From Bog-473 sp963800725 (lineage in GTDB: Bacteria; Actinomycetota; Acidimicrobiia; Acidimicrobiales; RAAP-2): a stretch of DNA of 64,000 nt. The position numbers and the translations under genes were made by a program. The stretch lies in NCBI GenBank assembly GCA_963800725.1, contig CAWDCE010000035.1, positions 62,001 to 126,000 on the forward strand, in the 5' to 3' direction. This document shows, in pieces, positions 29,901-38,593 of the stretch. How positions within the stretch are numbered: position 1 is the first letter of the stretch; each line of letters begins with the position of its first letter. The notes beneath the pieces were generated by a model. It searched no databases and was not told the origin of the DNA. It was given only the letters and a program-made list of their open reading frames with translations.

Positions 29901-30557
29901 GTGACAGTATCGGCTCCGGTCGCATACAGGGGACGAGCATTGGGTCCAGGACGGTTGAAGGCGCTCATCGATGGACTGTTCGCCATTGCGCTCACCTTGC
30001 TCGTGCTTGATCTCCCCAAGCCGTCGTTCTCGGTGCACCTGACCCGCGACCTGCTGCACCAGTGGCCCTCGTACGTCGCATATCTGGTGTCGTTCGCCAC
30101 CATCGGCATCATCTGGATCGAGCATCACGGGATGATGAGCGCGGTGCGGCGGATCGATCGGCGATTCCTCGAGATTTCGCTCGTGTTTCTTCTCGTCGTC
30201 TCGGTCGTGCCCTGGCCCACCGCGTTGGCTGCCGAATACGCCAGGCAAGGGAGCCAAGCGCGACCTGCCGCGATTCTCTATGCCGGCACCATGATGTGCA
30301 TGGGTCTCGCCTTCGCCCTGAGCTGGCATTACCTGCAACGGCATCCAAATCTCCTCGAGCCACTGGCAACACCGGCCTTTCCGGCGGGAGTACGCCGTGC
30401 GCTCATCGGTGGGGTGGCCTACCTTGTGGCGATCGCGATCGCCTTCGTCAGCCCGTTGGCCTCATTCGGCATTGACGCGCTGATCGCTGCGTACTTCGCC
30501 CTTTCCCGAAGCGGTGTGCCGGGACTCATTGCCGTCTCCGATGAAGTTGTTGACTGA
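29901..30557 (+). CDS. TMEM175-like (DUF1211) predicted potassium channel
   Basis: A 218-residue protein with six predicted membrane helices. The first carries RLKALIDGLFAIALTLLVLDL, which aligns with the RxxAFSDGVFAIxxTLLVLE signature of bacterial TMEM175/DUF1211 channels; the Phe-Ser-Asp of the signature is Leu-Ile-Asp here. The second helix pair includes IGIIWIEHHGMM, also typical (W-x-x-HH). Family members are tetrameric potassium-permeable channels. The GTG at 29901 is the start that leaves a short cytoplasmic N-terminus. It stands alone. Confidence 0.75.
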   Translation: MTVSAPVAYRGRALGPGRLKALIDGLFAIALTLLVLDLPKPSFSVHLTRDLLHQWPSYVAYLVSFATIGIIWIEHHGMMSAVRRIDRRFLEISLVFLLVVSVVPWPTALAAEYARQGSQARPAAILYAGTMMCMGLAFALSWHYLQRHPNLLEPLATPAFPAGVRRALIGGVAYLVAIAIAFVSPLASFGIDALIAAYFALSRSGVPGLIAVSDEVVD

Positions 30558-30663
30558 GCGGACGTGGCGCACGTCAGTGACGCAGCAGGGAGACGGGCGA
30601 CCATTGTCGCCGATGCGGGACATTCGTATCGCCGGTACGGTGTTCCTGAGGTAGAGATGCTCT

Positions 30664-31014
30664 ATGGGAGAAGCCGAAGTGCCCAATAGCGGGGCGTGCA
30701 CAGTGGAACCTCGCCGGTCGAGCGATTCGGTCGTCGGACTTAGGTGGAGCGGCCGTTCACAGGGGTGCGCAATCTTCGTCCTGACGCTCGCGTTATTGAG
30801 TGGGGCCTTGGTTCTGGGTGGGTGCTCGGCTTCGCCGACGGCGATCTGTGCCACAAAGGCCCCGACGCTCGCTCCGGTCACCGATTCAACGCACTCAACC
30901 CTCCCTCCTTCCCACGACAACGATGCGGGGAGGGCGCGCCTTCCGGACCTGCATCCCGATGCGGATATCGATGCAAATCAGATACCCAAGGCAGGCGGGT
31001 GCCACAAGTCGTAA
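30664..31014 (+). CDS. Putative lipoprotein
   Basis: A 116-residue protein with a hydrophobic segment and a lipobox-like ALVLGGC near residues 48-54, followed by a Thr/Pro/Ser-rich stretch typical of the region after a lipidated cysteine. The 34 residues before the hydrophobic core make an unusually long n-region; the true start may lie downstream in the frame, or the signal may be longer than usual. No domain is recognised in the short mature part (about 60 residues). Confidence 0.4.
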   Translation: MGEAEVPNSGACTVEPRRSSDSVVGLRWSGRSQGCAIFVLTLALLSGALVLGGCSASPTAICATKAPTLAPVTDSTHSTLPPSHDNDAGRARLPDLHPDADIDANQIPKAGGCHKS

Positions 31015-31038
31015 CGACGACTCTTGATCTGAGGCCGC

Positions 31039-31053
31039 CGGGGTGTTTCCCCG
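31039..31053. terminator. Small hairpin between convergent lipoprotein gene and tRNA
   Basis: A perfect 5-bp G-C stem (31039-31043 with 31049-31053) around a five-base loop lies between the 3' ends of the lipoprotein gene and tRNA-Pro. It may act as a weak bidirectional terminator, but no T run follows on either strand. Confidence 0.3.
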
Positions 31054-31085
31054 AGCACGGTCCACTCAATGGGGTCAACCGCTTG

Positions 31086-31163
31086 TGGTCGGGCTGCCGG
31101 GATTTGAACCCGGGACCTCTTGACCCCCAGTCAAGCGCGCTAACCAAGCTGCGCCACAGCCCG
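31086..31163 (-). tRNA. tRNA-Pro (anticodon GGG)
   Basis: Read on the minus strand, the seven-base acceptor arms CGGGCTG (31163-31157) and CAGCCCG (31096-31090) pair perfectly, the discriminator is A (31089) and CCA is encoded (31088-31086). The anticodon stem-loop is CTTGA-CTGGGGG-TCAAG, giving anticodon GGG, and the T arm contains GGTTCAAATCC. It decodes CCC and CCU proline codons. Confidence 0.97.
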
Positions 31164-31348
31164 CTTCCTGCTCAGAGCCTACATCTGCCCTGTCACTGCA
31201 AATCGGGCAACATGCATCTCACCCGGTGGGGGACGCAGTGTAGCCCGGCTGGTCGTAGGCCGAGACGTCGAGATTCACCCCTTTCATCCACGGCGCCGTC
31301 AAACGCTCAGGAGGTTCGCGCTGAGCCACCAAGGCGCGCCGGACCATG

Positions 31349-33179
31349 TCAGTTCCGGGCAAGCAGATTGGGAACGTTGAACCAGACGTCGACTCCCCCA
31401 ATGTGCTCGGGCTTCTCCCCGAGTGCCGCCGTGAAGAGTGCGTACGCCCGGCCGGGGTCTTTCCCGATCCGCTGGGCGATAACCGTGTGGACGTGATATT
31501 GGCGGAGAAATGAACGCACGTCATTTGGCGTCGCCGTCGGCGTACCATGGACCACTCCGGCGGCTGACGTGCCCCAAGAAGTCGCCGACCAAGGTGACCG
31601 GGACCATGGCCGGAGTTGGATAGCTGCTCGAGTACGCAATGCGATGGGCGGTCGGCACAATGGCGTAGCCGCCAATGAGGCGGAATCGCATGTCGTCACT
31701 GGCTTGCCACAACATGGCATCGATGTTCGGCTCGAGTGGATAGGGATAGGTCAGTGCAACGCTGCCCGTGGGGATGCGATTCGCTGCGGGCGAACCGAAG
31801 AATGCGGGGACCGATGCCTGTCCTTGGGGATAGGGCCACCTCGGGATGAGCGGGATCAGCAACGCCACGCTCACGGCGGCCATCACGATGGCTGTGCCGC
31901 GGGCATAGCGGCGTTGATGGCGCACTGAAGAGCGGATGGGTCGTCGGATGCGATCAAGGCCGATGGCAACGAGGAGCGCCACCAGTAGAGCGATGTAGAG
32001 CGCGAACCGATCGATGACCAGGCCCGCAAAGAACGGGAAATGCTCGAGCACCGCGTAGGGAAGTGGGACCGACGTCTGGTGGGTGTTGATCGTCAGGCGG
32101 GGGCCGAGGCTGAGAATCCAGACCACGACCGACAAGGCAGCAGCCAATCGCACAACACCGAGTCGCCAAAACTTGACCGTGATGTAGCCCGCAAAGGCGA
32201 GCACCGGCAGTCCGAGATACGTCCCATTCTCCCCGCCGTGCACGAAGCGGTTCCCGACCCCGGCCAGACCGAAAGGAGCCAGCCGCTGGAGCTGCGATGG
32301 CACGAAGCTTCCCAAAAAGTCAGCCGAGAACGAAAAGGATCCATCCGCGGTGGTGCTCAGATAATTCTGGGGACCGCTCAGGGCGTAGATCGTCGGCTCG
32401 ATGACCAGGGGCACGCACACGACCAGGGCCCACGCAAGACCGCGCCAGACGTGGCCGGCCTTGGCTCGCACCTCGTGTGGATTGGCGATGGCAAGGAGCG
32501 CAATGCCGAATGCGGCGACGACTGCGGTGGTGATGAATATCTCGCTCGAGATGAAGAACTGCGCGGTCATCAAGAGGCCGAGAATCAGACCCCACTTCCG
32601 GGGGCTCGAGCGTTGGCGAACGACGAGCTCATCGAGCACATACAACACGAGGGGCGGGATCGGGACGAAGAGGAAAATGGCGTGACCCTCGCCTTGAACG
32701 ATCATGTAGGGCGAGAAGCCGTAGATCAGCCCTCCGACGAATGCCGCGCCGGTCCGGTCGACCCAGTGCCGCAACACGAAGAACGCCGATGTCGCCGACG
32801 TCGTGAAGCCCAGCCACAACAAGAGTGTGAAGCTCGAAACGGGACCGAAGACCCGTGAGATCGGGGCGGTGATCAGGCCGAGCAATGGCATGGTCGGGTT
32901 CTCGGCCAAGTTCACGCCACTCGGGAAGTCGATGAAGTTGGTGAACCACGGGTTCAACCCGTGGAAGAGTGCGAAGGGGGTCCACCGCAGGAACCACGAG
33001 GCCTGGACGGTGTCGCCGCACTCGCAGAATGGGAGGTGGTTGGGGTTGCCCGGCCAACTGGGGAGATAGGCGAGAACCGCCAAGAGGCCATAGGCCACCA
33101 CGGCGCCGCCCAGGAGCCATGGACTGGTGCGGCGCGCCTTGAGCGACGAGGGGGCGGGTGCCGGCGAGGTCAGGGTCAT
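31349..33179 (-). CDS. Polytopic glycosyltransferase-like membrane protein (frameshifted)
   Basis: About 610 residues with some ten to twelve membrane helices. The first extracytoplasmic loop has PFCECGDTVQASWFLRW and FIDFPSGVNLAENPTMP, a layout seen in large actinobacterial GT-C-like proteins (YfhO/DUF6541-like). The last about 150 residues form a soluble extracytoplasmic domain. The frame changes near 31560; the neighbouring frame continues with NDVRSFLRQYHVHTVIAQR and ends FNVPNLLARN at 31349. ATG 33179 follows a GACC-rich leader. The sugar donor and acceptor are unknown. Confidence 0.65.
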
Positions 33180-33344
33180 TTGCTTTCGCTCAACAAGCGC
33201 GGCACGCAGCCGGGGTCGGCCACGTCGACCCGATGGATCGACACATTGACCGCGCTCGGCTCCAAAAGCGGACGGCACGGCGCATCGGCGGCAATCATTG
33301 CATGCCGCGCTCAGCGACCCTCGTAGCTCGGCGCGGGGTTGGCC

Positions 33345-34682
33345 CTATTTCAGATTGCCAATGACTCCGAGTCGAAAGCCCAGCCAGGGATAGGCACGCG
33401 CCAGGAGCGGGTCCGGTGGGAAATACCCGAATGCGGAGATCTCCAACTGGTAGGCGGGAGCATTCGCCACACCGCCGTGGTAGTAGCGCCACCCGCGCAA
33501 GAAGTTGTAGCCCGGAGGCTGTGGTGCCAACGAATCGGTGATCTCGACGACGTTGCCCCCCTGATCGTAGGTACCCCACGGCGAAGGGCTCTTGGTCTGG
33601 CCCACCGTGCTGACGTTGCCCATGTATTGCGAGGGCAGGTCCAGCCCGGTCGGGAGGTCGGGAGGGAAAATCTTGTTGCAATTCGCACCCGCCTGGGAAG
33701 GGCACCACGTCGGTGCGGTCCCTGGTGGCGAACCGGGCGTGTCGACGTCGCTGTTTGGGTCGTTCGGGTTGTAGGTCGCCAATGGTTGGTCAGACGAGTT
33801 GGTGACGTCACCGGTCGCGGGGTCGAGCACGCTCGGGTTCGGGGGGTTGAAAGGATCTTCGGGATAGGCCCAATACGAGTCGGTGCCCCCGCCCTTGGGG
33901 TCGTAGTAGGCCGCCTTGACCCATTCGTTGTTCGACGAGAGCACAAATCCATTGGAACGATGGCGCGTGGTATTCGGATCAGCCAGGGTGTACATGCCGG
34001 TCTCTGTTCGCGTGGAAAGGCGGACCTTGTAGGTGACGTAGGTGAATCCACCCGAAATCGACTGGGTCTTTGCCAGCACCTTTCCGTTGCTGAGCGAGTT
34101 GGCAAAGCGGGCCCCGCGCCGGAAGTCACCGAAGTTGAAAGGCTTGTCCGCCCACTCGGGGTACCCGACGCTGTAGTGCTGGCCTGAGGCGGCACTTGGG
34201 TTGTAGGCGACCGAGCCGTACTTGGGCCACACCGTCGGGCTCATGTCGTCGTTGTAGAGATCGTGGAGATTCTTGCCGCGAGGGTCGACCGTATTGAGAA
34301 AGGTCACGTACTGGCTGACGGTGGTTTCGAATTCGCCGATGCCGTAGGTGTAGTTGACCTGCCCGACCGTCAGACACGGTGGAGGTGCGGCCGGGGCGTC
34401 ACTGCAGTTCTTGTAGATTCCCGTTCCGCTCGGCGGGTCGACGAATTTGCCCTTGGGGCCGCCGAAGGTCTGCACCACGCCGACCGACGGATTCCCCGGA
34501 TCCCCGACCATGGCCATCGTGATGGTCACCACACCCCGGGGGGCAGCCGACACAGCACCTTGTGCGCCAGTCGGTTCGGCCACAACGACGATCGTGGTCA
34601 AGACGGTCATGGCCACGACAGCCATGGCGGCGCGTACCTGCAGACCCCGGGGACCCGATCCCGGGCGCGCCGGTGTGCTCAC
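33345..34682 (-). CDS. Exported SUMF1/FGE-like protein
   Basis: A 445-residue protein with a signal peptide (positively charged n-region, core AMAVVAMTVLTTIVVVAE, cleavage near GAQG). The mature part follows the SUMF1/formylglycine-generating-enzyme fold: YGIGEFETTVSQYVTFLN at the start, GGNVVEITDS in place of the usual GNVWEW, LRGWRYYHGG in place of RGGSW, and PWLGFRLG at the end. The copper-binding cysteine pair of true FGE at the end is not visible, so sulfatase activation is unlikely; a binding or scaffold role is more plausible. The GTG start (34682) overlaps the stop of the flavodoxin gene by four bases, so the pair is cotranslated. Confidence 0.75.
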   Translation of the reverse strand: MSTPARPGSGPRGLQVRAAMAVVAMTVLTTIVVVAEPTGAQGAVSAAPRGVVTITMAMVGDPGNPSVGVVQTFGGPKGKFVDPPSGTGIYKNCSDAPAAPPPCLTVGQVNYTYGIGEFETTVSQYVTFLNTVDPRGKNLHDLYNDDMSPTVWPKYGSVAYNPSAASGQHYSVGYPEWADKPFNFGDFRRGARFANSLSNGKVLAKTQSISGGFTYVTYKVRLSTRTETGMYTLADPNTTRHRSNGFVLSSNNEWVKAAYYDPKGGGTDSYWAYPEDPFNPPNPSVLDPATGDVTNSSDQPLATYNPNDPNSDVDTPGSPPGTAPTWCPSQAGANCNKIFPPDLPTGLDLPSQYMGNVSTVGQTKSPSPWGTYDQGGNVVEITDSLAPQPPGYNFLRGWRYYHGGVANAPAYQLEISAFGYFPPDPLLARAYPWLGFRLGVIGNLK

Positions 34683-35338
34683 ACGCTCAGGCGCTTGGCT
34701 ATATCGCCGGCGAAACGGCGAGCTTCTTCGAGGTGGTAGTCCTGCAAGTTGGTCGGCGGAATCTTGACCCCGTGGTACTTCTCGCGGTACTCCCCCGACC
34801 CGAGGTAACTGAGCAAGGAGAACAAGGACCGGACCTGACCACCTTGGTAGCGAAAGTGGATACCGTCGCTGTACTTGCCGCCCAACTTGGTTCCGAGACG
34901 ACGGACCGTCTTGATGTTGTGCTTCCAATAGCGCCGGCAAGCCACCGCCGCGGTGAAAGGGGTGTCTTTCAAGAGCTGGGCGGCGACCGGGGATTCGAGG
35001 AACGAGCGCATCGGGACGTCGGTGGAGAGCCACCAGGTGGGGGCCCCGACAACGACAAAGTCATAGTCGCCTTGGCTCACCACGTCGGGGATGCCAATGG
35101 TCGCTGGACGGCGGCGCAGTTCGGCGGGGATCATGGCGACGACCTCGAGGAAGGGCCGCTTCATCGGGAAATGATGGAATCGCGCCTCGTAGTGCGGATC
35201 GGTGAATTCGATCTGGGCCTTGGTGACCGCGCACCCGTTGCTCTCGAAGACTTCAGCCATCGTGTCGACGATCTTTTGGGTCTGGCCGGTGTAGCTGAAA
35301 TAGACGAACAACACCGATGGTTGGCCGGTCGGGCTCAT
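34679..35338 (-). CDS. Flavodoxin-like protein
   Basis: A 219-residue protein with the FMN phosphate loop YFSYTGQTQKIVDTMAE directly after the first strand, and the hydrophobic strand VVVGAPTWWLST with the aromatic 60s loop region of flavodoxins. It is longer than classical short-chain flavodoxins, with a basic C-terminal 70 residues, and resembles the flavodoxin/NAD(P)H-dehydrogenase-like (WrbA-like) group. The ATG at 35338 is preceded by GAGAGG six bases upstream. It is cotranslated with the exported SUMF1-like gene, an odd pair, since flavodoxins act in the cytoplasm. Confidence 0.75.
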   Translation of the reverse strand: MSPTGQPSVLFVYFSYTGQTQKIVDTMAEVFESNGCAVTKAQIEFTDPHYEARFHHFPMKRPFLEVVAMIPAELRRRPATIGIPDVVSQGDYDFVVVGAPTWWLSTDVPMRSFLESPVAAQLLKDTPFTAAVACRRYWKHNIKTVRRLGTKLGGKYSDGIHFRYQGGQVRSLFSLLSYLGSGEYREKYHGVKIPPTNLQDYHLEEARRFAGDIAKRLSV

Positions 35339-35644
35339 TGGACCTCTCTCGAGTCGGGAGCAACACGGAGCTGCGTGCTCAATCCTGCAATGCAACGATG
35401 CCGAATTCATTCCCCCTATTTCCTCACCCGATCAGGATGATTTGGGTTCAACGACCGGGCGAAACGCCCTGAGCGTTCGGGGAAACGGCCCTGATCGCAG
35501 GGCTGACGGAACGCCGACCCCGCCCCCGATGCCGGCGCGAATCGCGGCACGAGCCGCGCACCGTTTGGCGGGGACCGGTGCTACATTCCGGGCCTGCGCG
35601 AGGGGTGCGCGACGGCCCAAACGGTCGAACCGAAGGGATGACAC
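35339..35644. other. Intergenic region between divergent flavodoxin and surE genes
   Basis: A 306-base gap without a gene. It must hold both promoters. A hairpin with a 6-bp G-C stem and ATCG loop lies at 35488-35503 (GCCCTG / CAGGGC). No clear -35/-10 pair could be fixed by eye. Confidence 0.5.
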
Positions 35645-36487
35645 ATGTCGATTCGAACGCAACGCTACCTGGGCGCGGGCGCCCTATTTGGGGCCTTTGT
35701 CGCCCTGGCCTCAAGCGGAGCGGCCCTTGCGCCGGCCGGCGCGGCGCAGGCCAAGTCGTCGTCGACGACCCTCCAGATCCTGGTCACCAACGACGACGGC
35801 GTGACCGCACCGGGGATCAACGCTGCGGTCAACGCGCTCAAGGCGCTCCCCAATACCAAGGTGACCGTGGTGGCCCCGGCGACCAATGAGAGCGGCACCG
35901 GTCCGAAGGTAACTGCAGGCACGCTTACGGTGACGCCCACGAAGACGGCGAGCGGCTACCCGGCCAAGGCAGTGGCTGGTTATCCGGCCGACACCATCAT
36001 CTGGGCGATCGACGATCACGGGATCTCGGTGAAGCCGAATCTGGTCGTCTCGGGCATCAATTTCGGCCAGAACATCGGCCCGCTCGCCGGTGATTCAGGC
36101 ACGGTTGGCGCAGCTGAGACGGCCATGGCCAGGGGGATCCCCGCACTGGCGGTCAGCCAGGGCATCGACAACAGCTTGTCGCCGAACTTCTCCCAAGGTG
36201 CCAAGCAGCTCACGGCATGGGTGCAAAGCCACCGCAAAGCACTCCTCAGTGCCAAGCAGGGCTCGGCCGCAACGCTGAACGGAAACCTGAACATCCCAAC
36301 GTGCGCGACCGGATCGATCCGTGGCCCCATCAACGTGTCGTTGGCGACGTCGCTCAGTGGCTACACCATCAATGCGGTGAACTGCACTTCAACGGCAACG
36401 AATCCGCCAAACGACGTGGCGGCCTTCACCGACGGCTATGCCGCTATCTCGCCGCTCCATCCGGTGAACCCACCGACCTCGTCGTAG
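35645..36487 (+). CDS. surE: Exported SurE-family 5'-nucleotidase
   Basis: A 280-residue SurE-fold phosphatase. The metal-binding motif ILVTNDDGVTAPG is complete, as are LVVSGINFGQNIG and GDSGTVGAAETAMARGIP, which carry the Asn/Ser ligands and substrate loop. Unlike the usual cytoplasmic SurE, it starts with a signal peptide (residues 1-36: RTQRYLGAGALFGAFVALA, ending near GAAQA), so it should work outside the membrane as a secreted or periplasm-like nucleotidase or phosphatase. The ATG at 35645 follows AAGGGATGACAC, a good ribosome site. Confidence 0.87.
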   Translation: MSIRTQRYLGAGALFGAFVALASSGAALAPAGAAQAKSSSTTLQILVTNDDGVTAPGINAAVNALKALPNTKVTVVAPATNESGTGPKVTAGTLTVTPTKTASGYPAKAVAGYPADTIIWAIDDHGISVKPNLVVSGINFGQNIGPLAGDSGTVGAAETAMARGIPALAVSQGIDNSLSPNFSQGAKQLTAWVQSHRKALLSAKQGSAATLNGNLNIPTCATGSIRGPINVSLATSLSGYTINAVNCTSTATNPPNDVAAFTDGYAAISPLHPVNPPTSS

Positions 36488-36491
36488 GCGT

Positions 36492-37016
36492 TCACGTCGA
36501 ATCGATTCGCCGCAACGAGGCTCGGTACCGCTTGGCATTGGCCACGTACTCGGCCGCAGACAGTTCAATGATCTCGAGGCTGCTTCGCTCGGGCCGGATC
36601 TTGGCCGGGACCCCAATAGCCAGGGCGCCGGGGGGCACCACCATGTGGTTGGGAACCACCGCGTTCGCACCCACCGTCGCCCCGCGACCAATGAGCGTGT
36701 GGTGCAGGACCACCGATCCCGATCCGACCAACGAATCATTCTCGAGCCGGCAGCCTTCGAGATGGGCCAGGTGGCCAATGACACATCCCTCGCCGACCAC
36801 GGTCGGGAAACTCGGTCCCGCGTGAATGACCGTGCCGTCTTGGACTGAAGTCCTCGCCCCGATGGTGATGCGCCCGTAGTCGCCCCGCAACACCGCCCCG
36901 GGCCAGATGCTGGCCTCCGCACCGATGCGCACCTGGCCGATGACCACGGCGTCGGGATGGACATAGGCCTCGGGGTCAATATCGGGCGCGGCCCCTTCGA
37001 GTTCGTAGATCGCCAT
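36492..37016 (-). CDS. Gamma-carbonic-anhydrase-like hexapeptide protein
   Basis: A 174-residue left-handed beta-helix protein of the gamma-CA/PaaY/YrdA family, with hexapeptide turns from about residue 15 to 135 (VVIGQVRIG, GAVLRGDYG, VQDGTVIHAG) and a C-terminal helix. Metal ligands come from three histidines in the family. VIHAG and VIGHLA supply two; the third, normally in L-H-G-C five residues after the second, reads L-E-G-C, with another His three residues after the second (GHLAHLEGC). It may bind metal differently or act only as a scaffold. Convergent with surE (4 bases apart). Confidence 0.88.
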   Translation of the reverse strand: MAIYELEGAAPDIDPEAYVHPDAVVIGQVRIGAEASIWPGAVLRGDYGRITIGARTSVQDGTVIHAGPSFPTVVGEGCVIGHLAHLEGCRLENDSLVGSGSVVLHHTLIGRGATVGANAVVPNHMVVPPGALAIGVPAKIRPERSSLEIIELSAAEYVANAKRYRASLRRIDST

Positions 37017-37061
37017 GTCGGCGACGCTACCGGAGCGACGCCAAAGGGCGGAGCGGCCCGC

Positions 37062-37265
37062 TCAGACGTGGCCGAGCACCCAGGTGACGCCCTGATAGCC
37101 GCGATAGCCCAAATAGATCACCGAAGCCACCAACATGGCTTTGAAGTACCACGGGATCGGGGGCCGGACCTGATCGCGCAGAACCGTGCCGCAGGTCGGG
37201 CATTCGCCTTCCTCGCCGAGCTCGTCGTCCTCGACCAAGGTGTCGCATTCCTCGCACCAGGCCAC
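37062..37265 (-). CDS. Zinc-ribbon protein with one membrane helix
   Basis: A 67-residue protein: an N-terminal treble ribbon with CEEC (residues 4-7) and CPTC (22-25) flanking a very acidic stretch (EDDELGEEGE), then PIPWYFK and one membrane helix (AMLVASVIYLGYRGYQGVTWV). The GTG start shares one base with the stop of der (TAGTG), so it is at the end of the der operon. Such ribbon-plus-helix proteins next to der are common in Actinobacteria and have no known function. Confidence 0.75.
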   Translation of the reverse strand: MAWCEECDTLVEDDELGEEGECPTCGTVLRDQVRPPIPWYFKAMLVASVIYLGYRGYQGVTWVLGHV

Positions 37266-38593
37266 TATTTTCCGCCGATTCGCACCCGCAACTTCATTGG
37301 GGTGGCGCCGAAGTCGAATTTCCGCGTAGGCCGCGCTCGATGTAGCGCAGGTAGGTCTGGGGAAGGCGTCCGTTGGTGAAGAGCGTAAAGGTCGGTGGGT
37401 CGATGGCCCCCTGGACGATGTAACGGATCTTCGACCGCGGTGCCGACTGGCGGAGCTGCAGCTCGGTCACGGCCCGATTGAGGGCACCGGTCGGGATGCG
37501 CTGGTGATAGGCCTCGACCGAATCGCGCAGCGCGGGCAGGATGCGATGGACGCCGCGCCCCGAGAGGGCGGAGAGCTTGAGGACGGGGGCGGCGCCGAGG
37601 AAGGCCAGCCTGTCCCCGACCCCAATCAAGACGTCGTCGCGGTCATCGGTCGGCACGAGGTCCCATTTGTTGAGCACCACAATGGCTGGACATCCCGAGA
37701 CCCCGATGCGCTCTGCGAGGCGTTGGTCCTGGTGGGAGGCGCCGACGGTGGCGTCAATGACCAAGACCGCGATATCGGCCCGCTCAAGGGCGCGCAGCGC
37801 GGCGCAGCACCGCGTGGTGCTCGGTGCCGCGTTCGGTGCGAGATGGTCGCCGAAGGCCCGCGGTATCGATGAAGCACACCGGGCCGTCGGGTGTTTCGAC
37901 CACCGTGTCGATGGCGTCGCGCGTCGTTCCCGGCATGTCGTGCACGATGGAGCGCTCTTCCCCCAGCAATTTGTTGAAGAGGGTCGACTTGCCGACATTG
38001 GGTCGCCCGATGATGGCGACGCGGGGGGTCGAGCCTGGGCCGTGGAGGGCAGGCGCACTCGGGCGGTCCTGCGCTGGGACGGGCGGGGGCAACTGATCAA
38101 CGACCGCGTCGAGGAGGTCACCGGTGCCACGACCGTGCAGCGCACTGACCGGGTAGGGGTCACCGACTCCGAGACTGACGAACTCCCACGCCGAAGACTC
38201 CCGGTTGGTGTCATCGACCTTGTTGACCACGAGGCGGACGGGCGGCCCGACCCTCCTGATCAGTTTGGCCGCCGCCAGATCTTCGTCGGTCACCCCGGTC
38301 GTGACGTCGACGACCAAGAGGATGACGTCGGCCTCCCGCAGGGCTGCTTCGGCCTGTTGACTGACCTTCGAATCGAGCGCATTACCGCTGGCCAACCAGC
38401 CGCCGGTGTCCATGATGGAAAACGGCACGCCGGTCCATTCGGCGCTCAGCACTTTGCGGTCCCGGGTCACGCCTGGCTCCTCTTCGACGACGGCGGCGCG
38501 TTCGCCGACGATGCGATTGACCAAGGAGGACTTGCCGACATTGGGCCGGCCCGCGACCACGACCATTGGCAACGCGGTGCCGGGTTCCGTCAT
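37265..38593 (-). CDS. der: Ribosome-assembly GTPase Der/EngA (frameshifted)
   Basis: About 443 residues with the family's double GTPase arrangement. Two P-loops GRPNVGKS are visible (residues about 15 and 203), with PGVTRDRK and PGTTRDA switch motifs, VNKVD and NKWD (G4), and a C-terminal KH-like domain. Frame changes occur near 37800-37850 and near 37325; the latter is well resolved, because restoring one T (GGAAATTCG to GGAAATTTCG) gives the conserved end FDFGATPMKLRVRI and a stop at 37265. The ATG at 38593 overlaps the stop of the DUF512 gene (ATGA). Confidence 0.95.
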
